Source: Paenibacillus polymyxa (GTDB lineage: Bacteria > Bacillota > Bacilli > Paenibacillales > Paenibacillaceae). From it: a stretch of 64,000 bases of DNA. Position numbers and translations under genes: made by a program. The notes beneath the pieces are model-generated. The model searched no databases. It was given only the letters and a program-made list of their open reading frames with translations, and was not told the DNA's origin. The stretch spans positions 4,073,501 to 4,137,500 of the forward strand of contig NZ_CP049783.1 of assembly GCF_015710975.1 (NCBI RefSeq). The letters run 5' to 3'. Below, piece by piece: positions 1 through 7,452 of this stretch (position 1 is the first letter of the stretch; every line of letters starts with the position of its first letter).

Positions 1-687
1 TTGCCGTCTGAAAAAGCAGATTTTCGCATGCGCATCATTAACTCAGACGGCTCGGAGGCCGAGCAATGCGGTAACGCTATTCGTTGTGCTGCCAAATATG
101 TGTATGACCGTAAGCATATCAACCGTGAACAGATCACGATTGAGACGCTGGGTGCAGGTGTGCAACAGGTTGAACTGACTGTGGAAAACGGAACTGTACG
201 AATGGTAAAGGTAGATATGGGAGAGCCGATTCTGGAAGGATTGAAAATTCCAACTACACTCGATTTGACTAACGTAATAGATGAGCCCATTGAAGCTGGA
301 GGAAGTGGTTTTCGCTTTACGGCTGTTTCTATGGGAAATCCGCACTGTGTCATTTATGTTGAGGATGCGCCTAGCTTTGATCTGGAGGCCTGGGGGCCAA
401 AGCTGGAGTGTCATCCATTGTTCCCTAAAAAAACAAATGTTGAGTTCGCCACGGTACAGAGTCGGAAGCATATAGATATGAGGGTATGGGAGAGGGGAGC
501 AGGACCTACGCTAGCCTGTGGAACTGGAGCCTGTGCTACGCTTGTTGCTTCTGTACTAAATGGATACAGCGACCGCCGCGCCATGGTAAGCCTAAAGGGC
601 GGCGATCTGGATATTGAATGGAGCGAGGATGATAATCACATTTATATGACAGGGCCGGCTGAGATTGTGTTCGAAGGTCGTATATAG
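1..687 (+). CDS. dapF: Diaminopimelate epimerase, 5'-truncated by window edge
   Basis: Converts LL- to meso-diaminopimelate for lysine and peptidoglycan synthesis in the cytosol. The 228 visible residues carry both family cysteines: the CGNAIRC segment (Cys23 of the fragment) and the ACGTGA segment (Cys173). The family is about 275 residues long, so some 50 N-terminal residues lie upstream of the window. The TTG at base 1 is only the first in-frame start-like codon, not the true start. The C-terminus is complete and a strong terminator follows. Confidence 0.96.
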   Translation: MPSEKADFRMRIINSDGSEAEQCGNAIRCAAKYVYDRKHINREQITIETLGAGVQQVELTVENGTVRMVKVDMGEPILEGLKIPTTLDLTNVIDEPIEAGGSGFRFTAVSMGNPHCVIYVEDAPSFDLEAWGPKLECHPLFPKKTNVEFATVQSRKHIDMRVWERGAGPTLACGTGACATLVASVLNGYSDRRAMVSLKGGDLDIEWSEDDNHIYMTGPAEIVFEGRI

Positions 688-700
688 AAGTGAGGGTGAA

Positions 701-727
701 GAAGACCTTAGCAGGTCTTCTTTTTTT
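701..727 (+). terminator. Rho-independent terminator after dapF
   Basis: A perfect 8-bp stem (GAAGACCT/AGGTCTTC) with a 4-nt loop is followed by seven T. It closes the dapF transcript. Confidence 0.9.
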
Positions 728-845
728 GCCCTTTTATGCCGCTGTTTACTGGGAAAATGGTGAACAGAGCGATATTCTGTCTTTTTTTGACGTCTGAACG
801 ATGTATAATATAGAAAATGAGAAAACGATAAGGAGGCCGTTCATA

Positions 846-1865
846 GTGCGGAAATTTCGTTGGGTATCAGCAATTGCAATCCTCATTCTTATAGCCACCG
901 CGCTTCCGGTTCAAGCGGCGACTATTCCTGCTGCCACAGAAACGACGGACAAGCAGGTTGGTTCGCTAACTCCGACAGTCGTAAGCCGTTTAGAAAAAGC
1001 AGTGCAAGAACTTATCGGTTCAAAAACTGCATTTCAATTTGACGATGTAACGGATATGGGGAAAACCTGGATTGTCGAGGGTGAATTGGAAGATGGAACA
1101 GCTACGTTACAGACAGAATATAATAAAGAGAAAAACAGAGTAGATTCTACAACCATACGATATAAAATAAGTAGTTTGGGAAAGGCGATGAACGCGCCAC
1201 TCAAGGCAAAAGTATTAAACAGCGCCAAAGCGTTTGACAGCAAGCGCCCCTTACAATTTGAAGCATTCTGGCGAGTCAAATCCCCTTATCAGTCCAACAA
1301 GCCTTCAAATTACTGGGTATTCTGGGGGGCAGGAGAAAAAGCTTCCTCATTGTATGTTGATGTGGATCAAGGTAATGCTATTACCGTCAATGCGGACTAT
1401 GCACTGAAGCAGGTGGATCCTGTGTTACTGAACCGTGCAATGAACACGTTTAAGCGAGTGAGTGGACAGCGAATCACAGTGCAGCATGTCTCACGGTACA
1501 AGGATGAGAAAAAGGGGCTTTCTTATTGGTCGTTCGAGGATGCAAGCGAGGCGAATGAAGTCAAAATTGGTGCGGTAACCGGTAAAGTGCTGGCTGTATC
1601 CACATCAGGGATGGACTGGAATGATGACGCAGATTTCAAAAAATCTTTTGCAAGTCCAAAATATACCGCCGCCGAAGCATTGAAGCTGGTCAAGCCTAAG
1701 GTTCAACTATTGTTCAATATCAATGTGTCCGGCTATAAAGTGAATGTTCAAGGAAATCAATATACGTTCTCCCAAAAGGGGACGGATTCTATTGTGGCTA
1801 AAGTAAATAAAAAAGGGACTTTTTACGAGTTTTCTCTCCATTCTTCTGATGGGAAAATGCTATGA
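846..1865 (+). CDS. Secreted PepSY/YcdB-like protein
   Basis: Protein of 339 residues with a clear signal peptide: basic MRKFRW, a hydrophobic stretch to about residue 20, then an A-x-A cleavage site. The rest looks like an extracytoplasmic protein with repeated alpha/beta modules of the PepSY/YcdB kind (segments with YTAAEALKLV and KVNKKGTF character). The function is unknown. I chose the GTG at 846 because AAGGAGG lies 9 bases before it. The in-frame ATG at 801 overlaps a TATAAT box (804-809) and has no ribosome site. The gene is monocistronic between two terminators. Confidence 0.75.
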   Translation: MRKFRWVSAIAILILIATALPVQAATIPAATETTDKQVGSLTPTVVSRLEKAVQELIGSKTAFQFDDVTDMGKTWIVEGELEDGTATLQTEYNKEKNRVDSTTIRYKISSLGKAMNAPLKAKVLNSAKAFDSKRPLQFEAFWRVKSPYQSNKPSNYWVFWGAGEKASSLYVDVDQGNAITVNADYALKQVDPVLLNRAMNTFKRVSGQRITVQHVSRYKDEKKGLSYWSFEDASEANEVKIGAVTGKVLAVSTSGMDWNDDADFKKSFASPKYTAAEALKLVKPKVQLLFNINVSGYKVNVQGNQYTFSQKGTDSIVAKVNKKGTFYEFSLHSSDGKML

Positions 1866-1898
1866 AAATGTAGTGGTAAATAGAAAATGATAACTCAA

Positions 1899-1948
1899 GT
1901 TGCCTTACTCCTGGTATCATTTTGTCGGGGCGTGAGGCGGCTTTTTTT
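1899..1948 (+). terminator. Rho-independent terminator
   Basis: A 10-bp stem (GTTGCCTTAC with GTGAGGCGGC, three G-U pairs) and a 23-nt loop are followed by seven T. It ends the PepSY-like gene and separates it from the methionine gene. Confidence 0.7.
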
Positions 1949-2021
1949 GTTTTTGGCTTATGTTTGTAGTCTCTTTATGTTACATTAGTATGAAAATAAA
2001 GAGCGGGGTGGAGCAGAGGAC

Positions 2022-3923
2022 ATGAAACCGGATTTGCGTACTGTGCTGAATCGTGAAATTATTGTCGGAGACGGCGCTATGGGGACTTTTTTGTACCAGC
2101 TAGGATTTCCAGTAAATACGTCTTACGAAGAACTGAACATTACTTCGCCTGATGTTATATCAGACGTACATGGGCAGTATTTAAATGCAGGAGCACGATT
2201 GCTGGAGACGAATACATTCTCTGCAAATGATTATAAGTTAGCCCGCTTTGGACTGGAATCTAAGGTGGAAGAGATTAATCGTGCTGGTGTGCGAATTGCC
2301 AAGGCTGCTGCCGGACCTGAACATTATGTAGTAGGTGCGGTCGGTTCCATATGCGGAGGCAAACGTCTTAACATATCCAAGCTGGAGCTGTCAAGAAACT
2401 ACGAGCAGCAGATCGATGCCCTTCTTTCCGAAGGGGTTGACGGCATTTTATGCGAAACGTTTTATTCACTGGACGAAATGCGCATTGCGCTTCACAGTGT
2501 ACGTAACTACAGTGACATTCCGGTAATTTGTCAATTTGCGGTCGATCAGGTTGGTCGTACCCAAGATGGTTTTCTAGTGTCAGAAGCTTTTTCAACACTG
2601 CGTAGTGAAGGAGCTGACATCCTCGGGTTTAACTGTCACTCCGGTCCGCAGGGAATTATGAGTGTAATGGAGCAGCTGGATGGTCCTTTGTCTGTACCGC
2701 TGTCTGTATATCCAAATGCGGGGCTGGCAGATTATGTGGACGGTCACTATGTATACGGTGCATCACCTGAATATTTCGGAGAATGTGCCGCGTCCTTTGT
2801 AGATCTCGGGACCAGGCTGATTGGTGGTTGTTGCGGAACTACGCCAGACCATATTGCTGCTGTTTCCAAAGCTTTAAAAAATTTGCAACCGCCCCCGTTG
2901 GCTCCAAAAGAAGCTTTGTCGACAGAGTCCATTCATGTGGTGGAGCAGACAGCAAATGAAGGGGGACGAGGCAATGGCAGACATGCCAGCGAACCCAACA
3001 TTGTGGATCTGGTTAAGGAACGGCATACGGTCATTGTAGAACTGGATCCTCCGCGAGATCTGGACATTACCCGGTTTATGCAAGGTGCGCATGCCTTGAA
3101 GAAAGCCGGAGCCGATGCACTTACACTTGCTGACAATTCGCTCGCAGTCACTCGTATGAGCAACATGGCGCTTGGGCATCTGGTTAGTATTGAAACAGGC
3201 TTGCGTCCATTAATTCATATCGCATGTCGTGACCGTAATCTGATTGGTACTCAATCCCACATGATGGGTTTTGACGCACTGGGTATTGACCATGTACTGG
3301 CGGTTACTGGTGATCCGGCGCGGTTTGGTGATTTACCAGGCGCCAGTTCGGTGTATGATATGACATCTTTTGAAATCATACGCATGATCAAGCAGTTAAA
3401 TGATGGCGTCGCATTTTCCGGTAAACCACTCAAGCAGAAAGCTAATTTTGTGGTGGGAGCTGCTTTTAATCCGAATGTTAAGCATTTGGGTAAAGCCGTA
3501 CAGCGGTTGGTAAAGAAAATTGCCTCCGGGGCCGATTATATTATGACCCAGCCTGTTTACGATCCTGAGCTGATTATAGCCATTGCAGAAGAGACACGGC
3601 ATTTGGAAATACCGATTTTTATCGGTATTATGCCGCTGGCTAGTGGCCGCAATGCAGAATACTTGCACAATGAAGTGCCAGGCATTCAGTTATCCGATGA
3701 GGTGCGTGCACGTATGTCGGGACTAGAGGGCTCGGAAGGACGAGCAATGGGCGTGTCTATTGCCAAGGAGCTGCTTGATACGGCCATGGAACATTTTAAT
3801 GGGATCTATTTCATGACTCCTTTTATGTTCTATGAAATGACAGCTGAGCTGACTTCATATGTATGGGAAAAATCAGGCCGAGCACAGGCCCCTTGTTTCG
3901 ACTATAATAATCAATTACAATAG
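2022..3923 (+). CDS. yitJ: Bifunctional homocysteine S-methyltransferase / methylenetetrahydrofolate reductase (YitJ type)
   Basis: The N-terminal domain (about 1-290) is a homocysteine methyltransferase with the zinc cysteines in GFNCHSG (about 205) and GGCCGT (about 270-271). The C-terminal domain (about 330-620) is an FAD-dependent 5,10-methylene-THF reductase. At 633 residues it matches the B. subtilis YitJ fusion (about 610). The probable role is regeneration of methionine and supply of methyl-THF. In B. subtilis yitJ is under a SAM-I riboswitch. Here only 73 bases separate the previous terminator from the ATG and no S-box core is visible, so control must differ. Confidence 0.9.
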   Translation: MKPDLRTVLNREIIVGDGAMGTFLYQLGFPVNTSYEELNITSPDVISDVHGQYLNAGARLLETNTFSANDYKLARFGLESKVEEINRAGVRIAKAAAGPEHYVVGAVGSICGGKRLNISKLELSRNYEQQIDALLSEGVDGILCETFYSLDEMRIALHSVRNYSDIPVICQFAVDQVGRTQDGFLVSEAFSTLRSEGADILGFNCHSGPQGIMSVMEQLDGPLSVPLSVYPNAGLADYVDGHYVYGASPEYFGECAASFVDLGTRLIGGCCGTTPDHIAAVSKALKNLQPPPLAPKEALSTESIHVVEQTANEGGRGNGRHASEPNIVDLVKERHTVIVELDPPRDLDITRFMQGAHALKKAGADALTLADNSLAVTRMSNMALGHLVSIETGLRPLIHIACRDRNLIGTQSHMMGFDALGIDHVLAVTGDPARFGDLPGASSVYDMTSFEIIRMIKQLNDGVAFSGKPLKQKANFVVGAAFNPNVKHLGKAVQRLVKKIASGADYIMTQPVYDPELIIAIAEETRHLEIPIFIGIMPLASGRNAEYLHNEVPGIQLSDEVRARMSGLEGSEGRAMGVSIAKELLDTAMEHFNGIYFMTPFMFYEMTAELTSYVWEKSGRAQAPCFDYNNQLQ

Positions 3924-3942
3924 TATAATGGATGTGATGCCG

Positions 3943-4830
3943 ATGTCATTGAGTATGACCGGATACGGTCAAGCCATCCTTCATCATGAGGGGTATAAAG
4001 TACGCTTGGAATTGAAATCGGTCAATCACCGCTATTGCGAAGTGATGATGAGAATTCCACGTGAATGGACTCGTTATGAAGATGGCTTGAGAAGAACGGT
4101 TCAACAGCAGATTAAACGCGGTCGTATCGATGTTTTCATCCACAGGGAACGTGATGAAGAACAGATACCCGCCGCACGGTTGAATGACACTGTGGTGCAG
4201 GCTTACCTGCGTGCAGCGGAGCAGCTGGCGGATCGTTATGGCGTGAAAGGAACGTTAGGTATAAGTGATATCCTTGCTTTGCCTGATGTTCTGGGTGAGC
4301 CTGGAGAGGCTTGCAATGGAGACGAAGATGACTGGGAAGAGCAGCTACAGCGAGCTTTGAACGAAGCTTTGCAAGGTTTGCTGGAGATGAGAAGGCGAGA
4401 AGGCGGGCATTTGGCACAAGATGTGGAATCCCGCATTTTACGTTTGGAATCCTTTCATCATGAAATGACGGTGTTGGCTCCTCATGTTGTGAGCGACTAC
4501 CGTAACAGGCTGAAGCACAGGCTTAAAGAGCTTCAGGACGGTTCATTTACGCTTGATGAACATAAGTTCGGAATGGAGATTGCGTTATTCGCGGATCGCA
4601 GCAATATTGATGAGGAGCTTACCCGGCTTCAAAGTCATTTTGGACAGTGCAAAAGGTTGCTGCTGTCGGACGAGCCGGCCGGTCGCAAATTAGATTTTTT
4701 AATCCAGGAAATGAACAGGGAAGTCAACACGATCGGCTCTAAGGCTAATCATCTCACATTAGTTAATCTGGTCGTTGAGATGAAAGCAGAGCTCGAAAAA
4801 ATTCGTGAGCAGGCTGCAAATATTGAGTAG
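3943..4830 (+). CDS. yloC: YicC/YloC family endoribonuclease
   Basis: Protein of 295 residues beginning MSLSMTGYGQ, the characteristic start of the YicC/YloC family (B. subtilis YloC is 291 residues). E. coli YicC is an endoribonuclease involved in RNA turnover. The C-terminal DUF1732 part contains the typical REVNTIGSKA segment. Three in-frame ATGs lie at 3928, 3937 and 3943; I took 3943 because it gives the family N-terminus. It starts 19 bases after the methionine gene and heads the yloC-remA-gmk-rpoZ order known from Bacillus. Confidence 0.9.
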   Translation: MSLSMTGYGQAILHHEGYKVRLELKSVNHRYCEVMMRIPREWTRYEDGLRRTVQQQIKRGRIDVFIHRERDEEQIPAARLNDTVVQAYLRAAEQLADRYGVKGTLGISDILALPDVLGEPGEACNGDEDDWEEQLQRALNEALQGLLEMRRREGGHLAQDVESRILRLESFHHEMTVLAPHVVSDYRNRLKHRLKELQDGSFTLDEHKFGMEIALFADRSNIDEELTRLQSHFGQCKRLLLSDEPAGRKLDFLIQEMNREVNTIGSKANHLTLVNLVVEMKAELEKIREQAANIE

Positions 4831-4886
4831 CTACCTGGTAGCGGCACGGCTGCAATAGTCACATGTATAGGGGGAAAGACCTGAAT

Positions 4887-5147
4887 ATGGCAATCAAATT
4901 GATCAATATTGGCTTTGGCAATATCGTGTCGGCCAACCGAATAATCTCCATCGTCAGTCCGGAGTCTGCTCCGATCAAGCGGATTATACAGGAAGCCAGG
5001 GACCGTCATATGCTAATTGATGCTACCTATGGCCGCCGGACACGGGCTGTTATTATTACAGACAGTGATCATGTAATCCTGTCTGCGGTGCAGCCGGAGA
5101 CGGTCGCTCATCGCCTATCCACTAAAGATGATGACAATGACGAATAA
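4887..5147 (+). CDS. remA: Extracellular matrix regulator RemA (DUF370)
   Basis: An 86-residue protein starting [12 protein letters not shown] and containing the family signature [13 protein letters not shown]. In B. subtilis RemA is a DNA-binding activator of biofilm matrix and osmoprotection genes and forms ring-like oligomers. The start at 4887 has a GGGGGAAAG ribosome site; the in-frame ATG at 4863 would overlap it. It is always next to gmk in this order. Confidence 0.93.
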   Translation: MAIKLINIGFGNIVSANRIISIVSPESAPIKRIIQEARDRHMLIDATYGRRTRAVIITDSDHVILSAVQPETVAHRLSTKDDDNDE

Positions 5148-5161
5148 AAATGGAGTGTACT

Positions 5162-5733
5162 ATGGCTAAGGGATTATTATTTGTAATATCCGGACCTTCG
5201 GGGTCGGTAAAGGAACGGTAGGCAATGCATTGCGCGAAAAGCTACCTGAGATAACGTATTCTGTTTCTGCTACAACTCGAACACCTCGTTCGGGCGAGCA
5301 AGATGGAGTGACCTATTTTTTCAAAACGCGTGAAGAATTTTTAGGGATGATTGAACGGGATGAATTGCTGGAGTACGCAGAATATGTAGGTAACTACTAT
5401 GGCACTCCACGTGATTTTGTAGACCAGACGCTTGCGCAGGGTAAAGATATCTTTCTGGAAATTGAAGTTCAGGGCGCGCTAAAGGTTAAAGAAAAATTTC
5501 CAGAAGGCATATTTATATTCTTGCTTCCACCTTCGCTGGATGAGTTGAAGGATAGAATTCGGGGACGTGGCACAGAAACTCAAGCAACCATTGATCACCG
5601 TATGTCGGTAGCTGTGGACGAGATGAACCTGTTGCGTCATTATGATTATGCGGTTGTCAATGATGAGATTGATCTCGCTTGTAAACGAATAGAATCCATT
5701 ATTATCGCCGAACATTGTAAGGTTCGACCTTAA
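5162..5733 (+). pseudogene. gmk: Guanylate kinase, reading frame broken by a -1 shift in the P-loop
   Basis: Phosphorylates GMP to GDP and is essential in bacteria. The ATG at 5162 opens [14 protein letters not shown], then the frame breaks at the G run 5200-5203. One more G would give [17 protein letters not shown], the correct Walker A loop, and would join seamlessly to the rest ([27 protein letters not shown]). The restored protein would be 190 residues. It ends soon after AEHCK, about 14 residues shorter than B. subtilis Gmk. Because the gene is essential and the lesion is a homopolymer base, an assembly or sequencing error is the best explanation. Confidence 0.9.
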
Positions 5734-5776
5734 GCGAGGCTTTACATATGCCAAGCGTACCGAAAGTGAAATAATA

Positions 5777-5824
5777 CTGTATAAGCTGAGCTTGAAGGTG
5801 TACACTGGAGTTCAGCTTATACAG
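5777..5824. repeat. Perfect 13-bp inverted repeat between gmk and rpoZ
   Basis: CTGTATAAGCTGA at 5777-5789 pairs with TCAGCTTATACAG at 5812-5824 across a 22-nt loop. No T run follows, so it is not a standard terminator. It lies 30 bases before the rpoZ GTG, so in mRNA it would form a hairpin just upstream of the ribosome site. Confidence 0.85.
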
Positions 5825-5853
5825 CTTAAAACTACATGAAGAGGTGTCTATTC

Positions 5854-6057
5854 GTGCTGTATCCTTCCATTGATGAAATGATGAAAAAGGTAGATAGTAA
5901 ATATTCGCTGGTTGTAGCGGCATCACGCCGTGCTAGACAGTTGCGTGAGGGCGAGAAGACGAGCTTGAAGAGTCCTAAATCTCACAAACAGGTTGGAGTA
6001 GCTCTGGAAGAGATCTATGCAGATCATCTTTTGCTTGAAAGCGGCGAAGAAGAATAA
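5854..6057 (+). CDS. rpoZ: RNA polymerase omega subunit
   Basis: A 67-residue protein starting [20 protein letters not shown], the same length and start as B. subtilis RpoZ. It assists RNA polymerase assembly and stability. The GTG at 5854 is preceded by GAAGAGGTG; the ATG at 5836 gives a non-family extension. The SHKxVGxALEEI segment is conserved. Confidence 0.93.
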   Translation: MLYPSIDEMMKKVDSKYSLVVAASRRARQLREGEKTSLKSPKSHKQVGVALEEIYADHLLLESGEEE

Positions 6058-6103
6058 GAATTATAGACAATCATTATAACCAGGCGCAATGCCAATTCCT
6101 TTG

Positions 6104-6129
6104 ACAACCGCAAGGTTGTTATTTTTTTC
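6104..6129 (+). terminator. Hairpin with T run before coaBC
   Basis: ACAACC-GCAA-GGTTGT followed by TA and a T-rich tract. It would end or attenuate transcription between rpoZ and coaBC. Confidence 0.65.
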
Positions 6130-6147
6130 GGTCAGGGGGAGTTAACG

Positions 6148-7452
6148 ATGTTGAAGGGGAAAGTTATTATTCTTGGTATAACCGGCGGAATTGCTGCCTA
6201 TAAAGGGGCTGCGCTCTGCAGTAAGTTGACGCAAAAGGGAGCCGATGTACATGTGATTATGACGGCTTCTGCCAAGGAGTTTATTACCGAACTTACGCTG
6301 CAGTCACTCTCTCGCAATCCGGTGTACAGTGATACATTTGATGAAAGAGAGCCGTCTATCGTATCCCATATTCATCTGGCGGATGCGGCTGATCTGGTGC
6401 TAGTTGCTCCTGCAACGGCGAATATCATCGGGAAAATGGCGCATGGTCTTGCTGATGATATGTTATCGACAACGTTGCTGGCTACGACAGCGCCTATTAT
6501 GGTGGCCCCTGCGATGAATGTACATATGTACACTCATCCTGCAGTCATGCAAAATATGGAGACACTGGTATCCCGTGGTGTGAAGATGATTGAGCCTGGT
6601 GAAGGATTACTGGCTTGTGGTTATGTTGGCAAAGGACGTTTGGAAGAGCCAGAAACTATTGTGCAAACGATTGAGCGCTTTTTTGATCAGCAAGCTCAGG
6701 AGCCTGAAGCCACAATCAAGTCTGAAGCACGGTGGTTTGGAGAAGAATCTACGGAGAAACAAGTAACCGAGCGACTTGTAGATAAGAATGAATTAGCGCT
6801 TTCGGAAAAAAAAGTCATTGTCACGGCTGGAGGCACGATTGAGCGAATTGATCCTGTCCGTTATATTACGAATGATTCATCTGGTAAAATGGGCTTTGCC
6901 ATTGCGAAAGTCGCTCAGGAGATGGGGGCAGAGGTGCATTTGATTGCTGCCAATACCAGTGCGGAACCGCCTTCAGGTATTTCGCTTGAAAGAGTCCAGT
7001 CAGCTGAAGACATGTACCAGGCTGTGCTAAAACAATGGGAAACGAGTGATATGGTCGTTATGGCTGCTGCCGTTGCAGATTATCGACCACGTGAGGTGGC
7101 ACAGACCAAGATCAAGAAAAATGATAGTGTATTTACACTGGAGTTAGTGAAGAACGTTGATATTCTGGAATCACTCGGACGCAGCAAGAAACATCAATTT
7201 TTAATTGGCTTTGCAGCAGAAACGGGAAATTTGGAGACGTATGCAATAGATAAATTAGAACGTAAAAATTGTGATTTGCTTGCGGCAAACGATGTAACTG
7301 TGGATGGTGCAGGTTTTGGCGTCGATACAAATGCTGTTCAAATATATGACCGAAGCGGGATGGTGGAGCAGATTCCTGTACAGTCAAAGGAAGAGGTTGC
7401 GCGTAAATTGCTTACTCTAGCCGCGGGACGCATGGGTGGGGTGCTGCATTAA
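6148..7452 (+). CDS. coaBC: Bifunctional phosphopantothenoylcysteine decarboxylase / phosphopantothenate-cysteine ligase
   Basis: Performs two consecutive steps of coenzyme A synthesis. The CoaC flavoprotein half (about 1-180) has the HIHLADAADLVLVAPATAN active-site region and the LACGYVGKGR loop with its cysteine. The CoaB half (about 210-430) begins VIVTAGGTIERIDPVRYITN and contains KIKK. At 434 residues it is slightly longer than B. subtilis CoaBC because of an acidic interdomain linker around 185-215. Its stop overlaps the priA start by one base. Confidence 0.95.
   Translation: MLKGKVIILGITGGIAAYKGAALCSKLTQKGADVHVIMTASAKEFITELTLQSLSRNPVYSDTFDEREPSIVSHIHLADAADLVLVAPATANIIGKMAHGLADDMLSTTLLATTAPIMVAPAMNVHMYTHPAVMQNMETLVSRGVKMIEPGEGLLACGYVGKGRLEEPETIVQTIERFFDQQAQEPEATIKSEARWFGEESTEKQVTERLVDKNELALSEKKVIVTAGGTIERIDPVRYITNDSSGKMGFAIAKVAQEMGAEVHLIAANTSAEPPSGISLERVQSAEDMYQAVLKQWETSDMVVMAAAVADYRPREVAQTKIKKNDSVFTLELVKNVDILESLGRSKKHQFLIGFAAETGNLETYAIDKLERKNCDLLAANDVTVDGAGFGVDTNAVQIYDRSGMVEQIPVQSKEEVARKLLTLAAGRMGGVLH

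Noticed and set aside
787..809. TTGACG plus TATAAT before the PepSY-like gene
   Set aside because: The spacer is only 11 bases, so these cannot form one sigma-A promoter. TATAAT alone may be used.
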